The translations under genes were made by a program, and so were the position numbers. The notes beneath the pieces are model-generated. The model had not been told where the DNA came from. It searched no databases and saw only the letters and a program-made list of their open reading frames with translations. From Lathyrus oleraceus (lineage: Eukaryota; Streptophyta; Magnoliopsida; Fabales; Fabaceae), in NCBI RefSeq assembly GCF_024323335.1, contig NC_066581.1, positions 226,254,539 to 226,318,538 on the forward strand: 64,000 nt of DNA, read 5' to 3'. Below are positions 1-11,544 of the stretch, in pieces (the stretch's first letter is position 1; the number at the start of each line of letters is the position of its first letter).

Positions 1-497
1 ATGAAACTTGGATCAAATGAGACCACGATACTATGAAGTCAATGAAACATGAATACAAGCATACCTTGGATAAATCATATAGCACCATGAATTAGGGTTT
101 TGGCTAGGTCAAAAATTAAGATGCAAAGCAATATCCAAGAACCTCAAACAAAGAAGCAAGACTTTAATACAAGTAGTACCCCAATGACATGAACCACAAT
201 TAGGGTTTCCAACACCTCAAAGCAAGTCACAAGATTCACAAGCCTCAAAGACCAAGAACTATGGTTTTTCACCTTGACCACCATGACGGGCTCTCCACAT
301 TCTTGTAGCATCACAATTCCTAGGGCTTGATCCTCAAGCAAACCCTAGCTTCTGGTTAGGTATAAATAGTCTCAAACCTTTGAATCTATGATGATGTTAG
401 TACACTAGGTGATATAGATGTACATTGATGCAAATGAATCTCAAACCAAAAGGTTAGATGAAAATGAAAAGGGAAGGTGAAATTTTAGGGTATGACA
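1..497 (-). mobile_element. Start (U3) of a Tat/Ogre-type LTR, minus strand, truncated by window edge
   Basis: Read on the minus strand, position 497 begins TGTCATACCCTAAAATTT, which matches the first bases of the Ogre B LTRs starting at 42470, 54473 and 59287. The copia reverse transcriptase frame to the right stops exactly here, so this LTR was probably inserted into it. The rest (1-480) has no coding frame I recognise and no further match inside the window. The LTR identity rests on the terminus and on the abrupt break of the neighbour; the family beyond Tat/Ogre type is uncertain. Confidence 0.55.
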
Positions 498-927
498 TCA
501 ACTAACCTTGCTTATATGCCAAGGCTACCACTAGTCGAACAGTTTCTAATCTCGCGATAGGTGCAAAGACTTAGGAGTAGTGAAGTCCTACTCGTTAAAG
601 AAATCCTCGAGGTACCAATCTCACCTTATGTCTTGCTATCGACCCATCAACATTGTGCTTCAACTTGAACACCTACTTCACTTCAATAGCTTTTGTATGG
701 GTTGGCAATTCGACCAACTCCTATGTGTTGTTTCTTTCTATTGCTTGTAACTCTTCGACCATAGCATACTTCCACTTCATATTCTTTAAAGCCACACTAT
801 AGCTGATTAGTTCAACACCTGTAAGTAAAGAAAAATGAATTAGTTCTCCATCTATTATAACTTCATCATCACCAACCACTTCATAGTCTTGAAGTCTTAC
901 TGGAAGAGCTCTAGTTCTTTGAGGTCT
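498..927 (-). pseudogene. copia reverse transcriptase, N-terminal part only
   Basis: Minus-strand translation of about 720-600 gives ELVELPTHTKAIEVK, a stop, then VFKLKHNVDGSIARHK; the stop replaces the Trp of the RVT_2 WVFK motif. Around 560-500 a second block reads APIARLETVRLVVALAYKQG, again family-like, and is cut at 498. Intervening frames are shifted. Palm motifs and RNase H are absent because the gene ends at the LTR junction. Confidence 0.7.
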
Positions 928-2449
928 CTAACTTGTGCAATCCATAACCTCTCCAACTTCTAATGTGTCGGGTATGTCAACAACATCTTCGACTTCAACC
1001 AAAATATTGACAATATCTTCGACTTCAACATCATTACTTGCTTCATCTAAATCGTATCTCATCAATGGTTTGTCAATTGCATTACTAGAACTCCAATCCC
1101 ATGAAGAATTTTCATCAATCACAATATCTCGACTAATTATAATCTCCAGATGAATTGGATTGAACAACATGTATGCTTCATTCTTATAATATCCTACCAA
1201 AATCATAGGCTCACTCTTGTCATCAAGCTTCATTCTTCTTGCATAAGGAACATGCTTGTAACACATAGAGCCAAACACCTTCAAATGACTCACTGATGGT
1301 CATTTGCCACTCAACACTTCTTTAGGAACCTTATTCTTCAGCTTCTTGGTAGGATACTTGTTCAGTATATAAACAACAATCAAACAACTTCACCCCATAA
1401 GGGTTTTGGCAAATTCTTCTGCTTCAGCATGCATCTCGCCATGTCCAATATGGTCTTGTTTCTTCTTTATGTTATTCCATTATGTTGAGGAGCATAAGGA
1501 GCAGTTACCTCTTGATCAACACCATGTTCTACATAGAATGATTCAAATGTCTTAGATGTGTATTCGCCACCTCCATTTATTCGCAGCACCTTGATCTTCT
1601 TTTCACTTTGGTTTTCGACAAGCATCCTAAATCTCTTAAATATTGTGAATACTTCGGCCTTTTTCTTGATCACATAAATCCACAGCTTTCAACTAAACTC
1701 ATTAACAAACAAAACAAAATACATGTTTCTACTAATAATATGCTCCTCAAAAGGACCACATACGCCTGAATGTACAACTTCGAGTATGTAGAAGGATCTC
1801 ATTGGCATAGTCAAAATGAAAGGCTTCCCAAATTGCTTTTCGACTACACAACCTTCACATAGTTTGTCGGGCATCTCAAGACTTGGTATACCAGTTACCA
1901 TATCTTGAGTGATAAGTTGATTGAGCAACCTAAAATTCAGATGGCCAAACCTCAAATGCCATAACCAACTATTTTTATGGTCGACAACTATTTTCAGACA
2001 TTGGATCTCAGTCGAACTGATCATGGTCTTAAATGTTCTATTCTTTTACATATGAGATTTCAAGACCAAGTTATTATGGATGTTAAAAAGTTATAAGGCT
2101 ACATATTTCATAACCACTGAGAACCCATTTTCAACCAGTTATCCAACACTTAGTAGATTGCACTTTATTCCAGGGACATAGAGTAGATCTTTGATCAAGA
2201 CTTTCAATTCATTACTCCTTTAAATAACTATGTTTCCAATACCTTCAGCTTTCAATGAGCTATTATCAACAAGTTTGACCTTGTTCTTCTTCGACTCATC
2301 AAAATATCTAACCATACTTTTTGACCAGTCACGTGACTTGAGCAACCTGAGTCGAGAGACCAAATCTTGGATTCGACATGGTCATATGCAACTGCAACCC
2401 TAACCATCATATCATCATAATCATCTGAATTTTGACGTGCAAGGTTCAC
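928..2449 (-). pseudogene. copia protease and integrase, broken at catalytic residues
   Basis: Positions 2449-2252 encode the copia protease signature WSLDSGCSSHVTG, with the active-site DSG kept. 2024-1689 hold GAG-pre-integrase and the HHCC zinc-binding part (LWHLRFGHLN, then CEGC). 1673-1467 hold the integrase core up to PQHNGIT. The second catalytic Asp of the DDE triad is Asn (codon 1577-1575, in RINGGGEY), and the codon expected for the catalytic Glu is TAA (1469-1467), after which the family-like RRN block continues in the same frame. 1293-928 carry the post-core block (HLKVFGSMCYKHVP, VGYYKNEAYMLFNP, ISRDIVIDE). No active integrase is possible. Confidence 0.85.
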
Positions 2450-2463
2450 TCCTTCGTCCTTTC

Positions 2464-3357
2464 CTATTGTCGATCCCTTGTCTTTCCTATATCAGTAATG
2501 CTTAGCCAAGTGACCCCATTTTTCACAGTTATAGCACTACACAACTTTTTTATCTTCTTTATCTTTCTGATAGGAATTTCCTTCTCCTCTTTTTGAGGAT
2601 TCAGAAGCGTTATCATCGACCTTATTCTTATGAGGATTCGAACAAGACTTCTTTCCCTGAGTCTTGTCAATTTTGCTTTTGAACTTGTTGAAATCACCAT
2701 TCTTATTCCATGACCAAGCATGTATTGCTTGTATCGAGTCTTGAACTCATTTCATTTCGACAATCCTAATCTCCCAAGCTTCCAACGAGCCAACCAAATC
2801 TTCCAGTTTTAGGGTTTCAAGATTTTTAGATTCTTGAATAGCTAGGATAATATGATTAAAGTGATAGGTCAACATAAACATTACCTTATCAACTATCATC
2901 TTATCAGTTAGGGTTTCACCACAACCCTTCATGAGATGGACGAGTTTCTGCACCTTCGACAAATAGCCTACAATCTTTGCATTTTCTCCCATCGATAAAG
3001 AATCATATTATCGTCACAAAGTTTGCAACTTGAAAAACTTGACTTTATCGCCTCCTTCATAGTAATTGACAACAATATCACATGCCTCATTCGCTGATTC
3101 AGTATGAGTGATTCTAGTGAAATTAGCTGCATCAACCACCGATTGGATATAAAATGCTGCATTGCAATCCTTCTTCTTGGCATCCTTGTGAGCGGTTCTA
3201 TGTGTGTTGGTTGCATATTCACCAACCACATGAACACCATTGGTAACCACTTATAGGGTTTCATGAAAGCTAAATAGAGATTACATCTATTTTATTCATC
3301 GAAGTCAATATATGCTGTCAACAGTTGGAAGGGAGTTTGGTAAAGTTTCGTTACCAT
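2464..3357 (-). pseudogene. copia gag with degenerate zinc knuckle
   Basis: Translation of the minus strand gives a UBN2-type copia Gag in pieces: about 3250-3014 (AAFYIQSVVDAANF and ANEACDIVVNYYEGG blocks), about 2992-2747 (LMKGCGETLTDK and ILAIQESKNLETLKLEDL blocks), then a lysine-rich linker and a knuckle near 2540-2485. The knuckle reads CYNCEKWGHLAKHY, so the last Cys of CX2CX4HX4C is Tyr, and a stop follows at once. A possible start codon lies at 3357-3355. Frames change between blocks, so no intact protein can be made. In the family this protein forms the virus-like particle. Confidence 0.75.
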
Positions 3358-3364
3358 TCGACAA

Positions 3365-4640
3365 GAGAAAGTTTGAATTTGATTTTAAACCTAAAAACCT
3401 TTTGGTTATGTATTTAACTGAAAATAAATTTCTTTATGTCCTTAAATGTAATTCCGTGAAGGAAATGCGGGACACTTTTGAAATGGTATAAGAAGTCTCT
3501 CAAAGTATCGAATTAGAGAGAATGAACACATGAGGCAAAAATGTTGAAACACCCGATGAATGTGAATGTTATCTTCACATATGGGGTTCAAACATTAAAA
3601 AACTTGGAAGCCATTTTAGAACCTTCATCGCTAACAAATATCTAAGAGTTAAAAATTAGAATAAGAAATCTGATATAATCTTTAACTAAAGAGATGAAAG
3701 TGTTTGCAAATGTCAGGAAAAATCCAAGAAGGAAGAAATCATTGAGAAACCCAATGATTATGTTCAAATGTTAAAAGATGAAATAATCCTAGAAGAATCT
3801 TCAATAAATTCATCAAAGAGATATTTTTAAAAAAAAGAAGAAAAGTAAACTCTGGCAGTTTCGTTTGAAAAAAATAATCTCAGTAGACGAAAGACCCTAA
3901 AAATATATGTCATATAATAATGGTAAACTTCGTCAAGAATATTATCCTCAAACAATGAAGAAGATGAAAAAACTTCATCCAGTGGAATCTTCGAAAGAAG
4001 AAATGAGGGATAAGTCTCAATAAATAAATTCTTTATAGACTTAACATCAAGGAAAATTCTTGAAAAATCAACCTAGGGTATAATCTATAAAGAAGATGAA
4101 CACATTTTCTTGAAGGTCTAAGATGAAGAAGACAATTGTGAGGTAACAACTTTTTCATATAAGAAATTATTTAAATCAAATGCTTATTTAATCAAGGAAC
4201 ATGATAAGATTGAAAAGAGTAACTTAGATCTTAAATATTATATTGAGTTTCTAGAGAATAATTGTGAAACCTTAAGATATGAAATTACTAATCTTATGCA
4301 AGACTTATGTATCAATGAAAAGGAAGTGGAATATTTGAATGAAATCCTAAGTAAATTTACCAAGGGAAAAGAAAACTTAGAATTGTATCTATCAAATCAA
4401 AGACATTTCTTGAATAAAACTCGATTAAGGTTTAAATCGAGTATATCACATAAAAAATGCTTAAATAGGAAGAAATTGAATTGCCCTATTTATAAATGCT
4501 CATTTTGTAATAATTTTGGCCACTTAGATCCATTTTGTTATGATAAACTAATAAGGTCTAAAGTTAATAATCCTAAACCTCTTAGAACTATTACCGCACC
4601 AGTACCCAAAAATATTTTGGTACCAAAGGTGAAAATCTAA
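3365..4640 (+). pseudogene. SIRE-like copia gag, heavily decayed, with intact CCHC knuckle at its end
   Basis: A plus-strand Gag relic unrelated to the minus-strand copia beside it. Near 3410-3500 it reads NKFLYVLKCNSVKEMRDTFE, like the start of SIRE-lineage Gag. After a stop-riddled middle, a 114-codon open stretch (4296-4640) gives LNEILSKFTKGKENLELYL and SFCNNFGHLDPFCYD. The knuckle CSFCNNFGHLDPFC fits CX2CX4HX4C exactly. The stretch ends in VPKVKI at a stop; no protease follows. The N-terminal part is too broken to give precise ends. Confidence 0.65.
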
Positions 4641-5624
4641 CTTATTTTTCTGGGATTCTTTGCAAATTTAATTAAGCCTTAGTTCATATTAAATGAAGTT
4701 GTGCAAAGCAAGAAGTGTACCTTTGATTATACAAGCAAAAATCTTCATGTTGAGTATGCTTCTCAACATTTATGATGATCAATAATGATCATTTAACCTC
4801 TTAGTAGGTTGAGGTGATAAGTCAATGATGGATTTATCAGTCTAATTGTTCAACCGAACTAACAAATCGAACGATTCAGAGAGAAGGATTTACGATAGTA
4901 TTTTTTTGCTCCCTGGAAAGGGGGAGCTTTCTCAAGTTTACTTGATGTTTAAGGCGGTACACTTGTTTAGAGGTTGAAAAATTGGAAAACTATGGTTAAC
5001 TCTCTAAATAAGTGGTTTACTATTTTCTAAATCATTTAAAATCATTATCACTGATGAATTATCTGAGTTTGAGCATTTTTGGAGAAAAGGGGTGCAAACA
5101 ATGGAATAAAAAGGGGCCAAAATGAAAAATATCAAAGCCCAATCTCAATCCAAGGTCCAAAAGACCAATGAGTTTGAAAAAGCATAAACTAATTGATTAG
5201 ACCTAATGATATAATCGATTATAGGATTTTAAATCAACACGATATCCATTTTTCAACTACTAACCAAGTGAATTTAATAAATAATCGATTAGGATGTCTT
5301 TCTAATTAATATTCAGTGTCTATTTAAAGGTATTCTTCTTCCTCTCTTCTTATCTCGTTGTCCCTTAATTTCTTGTGTGCTTAGTTGAGTATAAGAGCAA
5401 AACATTTCTTCTCTATCTCTTCATCATCATTAACGACATCAAAGAGATCTCACACTTTTGGAGGCTCCACCTTATACTACTCACATTCTTCTCTTCCCTA
5501 GATTGAGAAAACACTTTCAGTTGGTATTATGAATTAAGCAAGCTCCTTGATTCACACTACTTATAATAGATAATTTTCAAAGATTGTGATTTTGTCGAAG
5601 CTTTTGTTGACAGGCAGTTGAAGA
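4641..5624. other. Unassigned AT-rich stretch, possibly copia 3' UTR/LTR relic
   Basis: I find no coding frame. A short GC-rich inverted repeat (GCTCCC...GGGAGC) lies at about 4909-4928. Copies of an AATCGATTA-like word occur near 5213 and 5282, and CT-rich sequence is seen at 5330-5420. It could be the tail of the copia element to the left, but no LTR termini can be fixed. Confidence 0.3.
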
Positions 5625-5819
5625 GCTTAATTTGCGAAGTACTTAAGGAGAGGTTTCCTACATTAGGGAAGGTGTTTTACTCAATCCTTAACTATGTAGA
5701 CGAGACTCTTACTTCTAAAGTAAAGAAACACCAGATGCGGTTGACTCTTGAAGAGTTTGCAGACATATGAGACCTTCCATACCCCAGCTCCAACTATGAT
5801 GATAATGAAGAAGGTAATA
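5600..5819 (+). pseudogene. Coding relic, possibly plant-transposon-protein-like, copy 1
   Basis: An in-frame stretch reads VEAFVDRQLKSLICEVLKER, continues through FPTLGKVFYSILNYVDETLT and RLTLEEFADI, then TGA at about 5768-5770, then DLPYPSSNYDDNEEG in the same frame. The pattern resembles the domain annotated as 'putative plant transposon protein' in legume elements, but that is recall, not a search result. The protein is interrupted and short; I would not assign a function. Confidence 0.4.
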
Positions 5820-6894
5820 AATTTAACAATATTTGTATTGGATAAGTCGGACCAGGATTTACTGACTTTTATTATTGGTAACTTTGATGACTTTCACTCT
5901 ATCTCACTCTAAATATTCTTAAGTCACAACAAGAGTAAAGTCACTTAATTCTCTTTTGAATAAGTCTATCCTAAAATTTATTGTTGTTACATTTAGTCTA
6001 TACATAACAGATAAATACACCACAATATTTTTAAAAGAATTTTCAAATTTTCAAATTTAAAACAATTTAGTCATAATGTTTTACACATTGTTATTTCTTC
6101 TTAATTTTATGGTCTAAAATATAAAGGTTTTTAAGTTATTTGTATACTTTATTATATTATTTCTAAGAATAATTGTACTGTTATTACAAAAGTTGTAATA
6201 AAGAGTATTATTACTATTTAATAAATATTTTTAAATTATTTGTATTACTATTTAATAAAGCTTAATTTGCGAAGTACTTAAGAAGAGGATTCCTACATTG
6301 GTAAGGGTGTTTTATTCAATCCTCAAATATGTAAACAAGATTCTTACTTCTAAAGTAAAGAAACATCAGATACGGTCGACTCTCAAAGAGTTTGCAGACA
6401 TATGAGACCTTCCATACACTGGCTCCAACTATGATGATAATGAAAAAGGTAACAAATTTAACAATATTTGTATTGGATAAGTCGGACTAGGATTGACTGA
6501 CTTTTATTATTGGTAACTTTAATGTCTTTCACTCTATCTGACTCTAAATATTCTAAAGTTACAACAAGTAAAATTTCTTAATTCTCTTTCGAATAAGTCT
6601 ATCTTAAAATTTATTGGTGTTACATTTAGTCTATACATAAGTCTATATATAAATGAGACAATATTCTTAAAAGAATTTTCAAATTTTCAAATTTAAAGTA
6701 ATTTAATCATAATTTTTTACAAATTTTTATTTCTTCTTAATTGTATGGTCTAAAGTATAAAGGTTTTTAAGTTATTTGTATACTATTTATTATATTATTT
6801 CTAAGAAGAATTGTACTGTTATCACAAAAGTTGTAATAATGAGTATTATTACTATTTAATAAAGGTTTTTAAATTATTTGTATTACTATTTAAT
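5625..6894. repeat. Two-copy tandem duplication, unit 635 bp (5625-6259, 6260-6894)
   Basis: The word GCTTAATTTGCGAAGTACTT begins at 5625 and again at 6260, and the two copies can be followed side by side to the AT-rich end near 6240 and 6890. They differ by scattered substitutions and small indels, so the duplication is old. Each copy holds the same coding relic followed by AT-rich sequence. Confidence 0.9.
6260..6455 (+). pseudogene. Same coding relic, copy 2 of the duplication
   Basis: Second copy of the relic at 5625-5819. The TGA inside GACATATGAGACC is at the same place in both copies, so the stop existed before duplication and the gene was already dead when copied. Several codons differ (for example RLTLEEFAD becomes RSTLKEFAD). 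Confidence 0.4.
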
Positions 6895-7020
6895 GAAAAA
6901 TTTAATAAAGGTTTTTAAATTATTTGTATTACTATTTAATGAAAAATTTAATAAAAATTATTTGTATTACTTTTTAATTAAAAAAATTAATAAAGGTTTT
7001 AAATTATTTGTATACTATTA
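6860..7020. repeat. Short AT-rich tandem repeat, about 45-48 bp unit
   Basis: A unit built on AAAGGTTTTTAAATTATTTG followed by TATTACTATTTAATGAAAAA recurs about three times with shrinking length, at the right end of the 635-bp duplication. This is a local low-complexity expansion. Confidence 0.7.
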
Positions 7021-8267
7021 ATTATATTATTACAATTAAAACTAAAATTAATTCCTATTTTAAAGTTATTATTGCCAAAAAAGAGAAAGAAAATTACTCT
7101 TTTTAGACTTTGTTTCGTAAAGCATAACTTATACTAGATGATAAGTTAGATTATAACATCAAATTATTTTGTTCGTTACAAATATCTGAAAAATTATAAA
7201 TTAATTTTCAACGTATAATTGATAAGTTAATTGATGATTAATAACAACTAAGTTAGTTTATTAAATTTGTAGTGTTTGAAATAAATTATTGTACCAATTT
7301 TTTTAATTAATATAATAATAATACAATTGAGAAAAAATGATAAGTTTAAATACTTAAATTATAGTATATAAAAATATTATAAATTAATAAAATAAGTTAT
7401 ATATTTGTAAAAAAAACAGTTACTTAGTAGTAGTAAACAAGTTTTTTTTTGAATATATGAGCTTATAAAATGTCATAATCTATTAGTTCAAAAATTGTCC
7501 TATCAAAAAGATTCTACATTTAATAGTTTTTAAGTTAACTACCAATAAACTATTTGATTGAAATTATAATGTTTATAAAATTAACATATAACTATGAAAT
7601 AATCTAAAGAAATATATACTTCATATCGAATATTTTCAATTTAAATAATAAAGTATTACATTAATTTATAAAAAGAAAAAGCAAATAAAAGAAAAGTATA
7701 TAAAAAAATATTATTACTAAAATGTTAAGGAGTTATTTACAAAAAAAGGTTTAGGAACCGATACTCATTAGTGAGACAGAAAGAACATGTTTTGTTCCTC
7801 ACACTTTCTATTCTCTTTTGATTGGTTTTTAATTTATTTGATAGTATCTTTTTGCGTGGGAGAGAGAGTAATAATAATTTTGATGAGAGGGAAAGTGCAG
7901 CTGCGCAGATAAAGAAGATGAAAAAGTTGTAAAGATTCTTTTTCACCTTTTTGCAGTTTTATATGCTGTCCTGTTTCTTGCACATGAGATGCAAAACCAA
8001 ACACAGCTTGGATTTGATAAAGGGAAACCCGAAAGGAACATTTTTCGTTTTTGTTGTTTCGTTTTTTCTGTCGAGAGAGAGGGAGTAAACAACAGAGTGA
8101 AGTGTTTTTCTGGGAATGAGAATATACCTTTTTTTGTAAGTTATAAATATTTGGACAAGTGCTTGATAGCTGGTGGCACTAGTAGAAGATGTTTTGTGAT
8201 GATAACAGTCATGATTCTGTGAGCACTATTGCTCACATAAAAGCATGAGTAAGGTGTGTGAAATGTC
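7021..8267. other. Unassigned AT-rich stretch
   Basis: Only short chance-length open frames occur (about 60-80 codons at 7737-7946 minus and 7989-8222 plus), with no motif I recognise. No LTR termini, PBS or terminal repeats are visible. Confidence 0.4.
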
Positions 8268-8542
8268 CTCCCTCTGTTTCTTTTTAAGTGTCATTTTTTG
8301 ACTTTTTATACATACCAAGGAAGTTAATCATTATTATTACTTTTTAAACAATAATTCTTCTTTTACATATAATACCCTTAATTATTTGTTACATTCACTT
8401 TACTTTTTCTCTCTTTGCAATCATTATCTAGGGTTAATTTTGACAAAATTGCAATTTATACTACCTTAAACTTTGCAAATGACAATTAAAAAGAAACAAT
8501 TTTTTTTGCAAGAAAATGACACTTATAAAGGAACGGAGGGAG
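8268..8542. mobile_element. Stowaway-like MITE, 275 bp
   Basis: The left end reads CTCCCTCTGTTTCTTTTTAA and the right end is its imperfect inverse, ending GGAACGGAGGGAG. This is the Tc1/mariner-derived Stowaway terminal consensus. The right end is flanked by TA (8543-8544); the left flank is TC, so one side of the TA target duplication has mutated. The interior is AT-rich and non-coding, as expected for an element that needs a transposase made elsewhere. Confidence 0.85.
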
Positions 8543-9256
8543 TAACAAAATGAACTATTATCCATACATAGTTTTTATTTATAAACTAATGTAATACTTT
8601 ATTATTTAAGTCACTAGACCACTGTTAATAATTTCTCAGATAAAGAAATTTCTCAAAAAATAACTAATTCTTCGAAGGAAATTTTAAAAAACACTCAAAA
8701 AAACTCAACAAATAAAAAAGGGAAGAGAGAGTTCCGAAAATTCAAAGAGTAGAAAAAAGAGTGAGGAGGAAAAATGTGAAGTTTTTGTGTGGTTTGAGAA
8801 GTGACTTAAACTCACTATTTATAGTGAAAATTTAAAATCTAGTCCATGAACTAACATACCATGTCATTTGACCATTATGGAAGTGAACACTCTCGTATGG
8901 ACAAAAACATGGGAGAATTTTGGGAGTGGATGTTTAGTCAAGTTGAGTGGGAGAAAATTGGGGAGGTGATACACAATCTCACAAACCCTAAACCTAATCT
9001 TAATTAGTTTTCTCAATTAATGCTAATTATAGAGCTACTCAGTCAAAATTGGATATTAGGTACGACGTATCAATTTCAATTTTTTAAATGAATTTTTTTA
9101 AAGTTTTTAGCAAAAAAAAAGGATTTGTCTTAAGTTCGAGTCAGTTAAACAGACCGTATATGGTATTAGTTATTGACATTACTCCATATATTCACAAAAC
9201 TTTGATATCTCTTAGTGCATACCCAAGGAGACTACATATACTAAGTAGATGCTCGA
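8543..9256. other. Unassigned non-coding stretch
   Basis: No open frame of note, no terminal repeats, no PBS. It lies between the MITE and the LTR fragment that starts at 9257. Confidence 0.4.
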
Positions 9257-9654
9257 TGTAAGACCCCAATTTTGACCCTAAGATCCCCTATGCAATCTCA
9301 TCATTTGCATTGACTTTGGGATCACACCTTGGCATCCTCCTTATCCCTCATTCATTGGGTTTGTATTGGAAGAGATCACCAAATATTTGTGATTGTATCA
9401 TGCTTTATTTTCTTTTGTTTACTAACCAAAATACCAAAAATATGTCTATGTGTAGTTTCATTTCTTTTGTAGGTAGTGTGTGCATCCATCTATGCCCTAT
9501 CAAGCTCATACTTAGGGTTTAAGACCCTCAGTGCAAGGGATCAATCAAGAAAAAGTTCACAATGGTTCTAAGCATCATATATGGATCCCCATGTTCATTA
9601 TGTGTTATTTTGATCAATAATCCATCAAGAGTTTAAAGCTTTTTTTCCTTGGAA
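9257..9654 (+). mobile_element. 5' end of a Tat/Ogre-type LTR, truncated
   Basis: Begins TGTAAGACCCCAATTTTGAC, a terminus I recall from legume Tat/Ogre LTRs. It runs about 400 bp and then passes abruptly, near 9654, into the minus-strand gag of Ogre C. No right terminus or PBS is seen. No second copy in this window allows a check, so family and right edge are inferred. Confidence 0.5.
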
Positions 9655-9840
9655 ACCCTAATTCATCGGCACTAAGCAAAGTTCAGCAGCACTCTTACTG
9701 AACAAGTCCTTTCCTCTCAACAACTTCAATTCCTTTCACAACTCAAGGAACTGATCCTTCATCTCGTCCATCTTCTCATAAACATCCGGACCCTCAGACG
9801 GCTCGGAATGGTAAATGGTGTCCTCAATGTTGGTTCTAGG
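9655..9840 (-). pseudogene. Ogre C gag, second fragment
   Basis: Minus-strand translation from 9829 gives PRTNIEDTIYHSEPSEGPD and then VYEKMDEMKDQFLEL, a TGA, and KELKLLRGKDLFSKSAAELC. This is the Tat/Ogre Gag block just before the capsid-like domain. It is separated from the first gag fragment by the insert at 9841-10864 and ends where the LTR fragment 9257-9654 begins. One in-frame stop is present. Confidence 0.7.
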
Positions 9841-10864
9841 TGTTGGCAGCAATTTTGGTAAAACCAAGAGTGTTCACAAGATGTCACATGTGATGTCTTA
9901 ACATAAGATATCTTGTACCTGCTGGATGTTTAAAATATAATTATGCAGGATTGTTTCAGGATGTCATACCCGATGTCATGACATCTGATATTATGTACCT
10001 GCTGGATGTTTAAAATATAATTATGCAGGATTGTTCCAGGATGTCAGACTCGATGTCATGACATCTGTATACAAAACATTCAGTCTGAATGTTATGTATT
10101 ATGTGATTGCGCTTTTAATGGAAATTTGTGTATGATTGATGAGTTAATTGAACACGCTATCAATCAGTAATTACAACGTGATTAACTTATTTTCCAAAGA
10201 GATCTAATCAACTGTCACAAGAAGATTTGAATGGAAAATAGTTTTAGGGTTTTATGATGTCCAAGCCCAACAAATGCTTCTATAAAAAGGACATGGAAAA
10301 CCTGATTTGATACACAAGAAATAAGCAAAGAAATATTGAGAGAGAATAAGGGTTTAAGTCTTGTGTGGTCGTGTGATTTGTAAGTCATTCAATTCATCCA
10401 TAGATGATTGAATTGGTCTGATTTTTGAGTTGTAATTTGTCACTCAAAGCTTTTAAGCATGAGTGTGTGTCTACTTGATTGAAGCTGTTAAGTAAGATCA
10501 AGTGTGTATCTTTGAAGAGTGTCTTATTTTCATTGTAATTCTTGTTTAATATCACTGGTGTGATTGAGGGGGAGTGAGTGGGATCTCATATCTAAGAGTT
10601 CTTAGGTAGAAGTCACACGGGTAGAGATTAGGTGAAAAAGACTGTAACTTGTGTTGTTTACTGAGAGTCTTTGAACTGATTCTATTTTAGTGGATTTCCT
10701 TCCTGGCTTGGTAGCCCCCAGACATAGGTGAGTTGCACCGAACTGGGTTAATAATTGCTTGTGTCTCTTACATTACTGTTCTTTATCTTTATCTTGTTTG
10801 TATTATTCATATATTAGTGTTATGACATTATCTTCGACATCTCATATTTGATACCAGAATTTCA
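9841..10864 (+). mobile_element. Solo-LTR-like insertion in Ogre C gag (probable copia LTR)
   Basis: Interrupts the minus-strand gag frame. It starts TGTTGGCAGCAATTTTGG and ends near ATACCAGAATTTCA, with the TG...CA ends of an LTR. It contains an 80-bp direct repeat (next entry), no coding frame, and an ATGTCATGACATC-rich left half. I see no clean 5-bp target duplication (CTAGG on the left has no partner), so the exact ends, especially the right one, are uncertain. LTR style suggests SIRE-like copia; this is inference. Confidence 0.5.
9915..10074 (+). repeat. 80-bp tandem repeat, two copies, inside the LTR-like insert
   Basis: The word GTACCTGCTGGATGTTTAAA begins at 9915 and 9995, and the copies match nearly base for base through ATGTCATGACATCTG. 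Such internal duplications are common in U3 regions. Confidence 0.9.
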
Positions 10865-11194
10865 CTCAACACAAGGCAGAGTGTGAACGACTGGAGGCGG
10901 CACAGACATGACCGGGCTAGATGCCGACATAGAAGAAAGTGTGGGTGCAAACCCTTTAGGCATAAAGTTTGGTGGCATTCCCCACGGGAATCCAGCAGGT
11001 ATAGTCGGACCAGATTGAGTAGCAGAAACAGGGATAGTTGAGGTAGCAACCTTTGAGATAACAATCCTCTGAGGAGGAGGAGTTGCAGGAGTTGGAGAAG
11101 ACTGATTCTGAGCAGCTAAAACAGACTACATCATAGCAGTCAGGCGATCAATCTCATCCTTCAGTTCTCGGTTCTCTTGCTCTAGGTGCTCCAT
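10865..11194 (-). pseudogene. Ogre C gag, N-terminal fragment
   Basis: Start codon at 11194-11192, giving MEHLEQENRELKDEIDRLTA, a coiled-coil start, then an in-frame TAG about 23 codons in, then a Pro/Ser/Thr-rich region with FPWGMPPNFMPKGF, which I recognise from Tat/Ogre Gag. It is cut at 10864 by the LTR-like insert and resumes at 9840. It lies downstream of ORF1 as in Ogre elements. Confidence 0.7.
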
Positions 11195-11544
11195 GATTCT
11201 GGGTTGATTGGCGTGAGTGTTGTATCGGTGAGTCAGCTTGGCTTAAGCACAGAAGAATAACCCATAAGACATCTGGCAAAAAAAACCTGCTATGCAAATG
11301 ATGCATGGAATGCAATGTTTTGTTTATTTTTTCTTTCAAGGAACATACTATTTTATTTGTAAATATATAATAATAACAATTGTAACAATCTGATTCACCA
11401 TAAAACCTCTTTTATTCATAAAATTTGGAAGGATTACACTGAGTACAATTTCAGAAACCAAAATACAAGAGAAAAGGAAACTAATCATCCTAAGGATCCC
11501 TTAACAACAATGTCATATGATCTGGCACCAGGTGTATACTTCCT
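11195..11544 (-). other. Spacer between Ogre C ORF1 and gag
   Basis: About 350 bp without a coding frame in the element's direction; AT-rich towards 11340-11450. In Ogre A the corresponding spacer is 32806-33215. Confidence 0.5.

Larger units (their letters stand above)
498..3357 (-). mobile_element. Ty1/copia retrotransposon remnant (gag, protease, integrase, start of RT)
   Basis: On the minus strand the order is gag (from about 3357), zinc knuckle, protease, GAG-pre-integrase, integrase core, then the start of RVT_2, which is the Ty1/copia order. The frame is broken many times by stops and shifts. No LTR or PBS is seen beyond 3357, and the RT is cut at 498 by the LTR at 1-497, so both ends of this element are missing. 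The remainder of RT and RNase H should lie left of the window if the LTR belongs to an insertion. Confidence 0.85.

Noticed and set aside
7737..8222. Two small open frames (69 and 77 codons)
   Set aside because: Chance length in AT-rich DNA, no motif, no neighbour to support them.
9841..10864. Complete copia element
   Set aside because: Only LTR-like, non-coding sequence is present; no PBS, gag or pol, and no clear target duplication.
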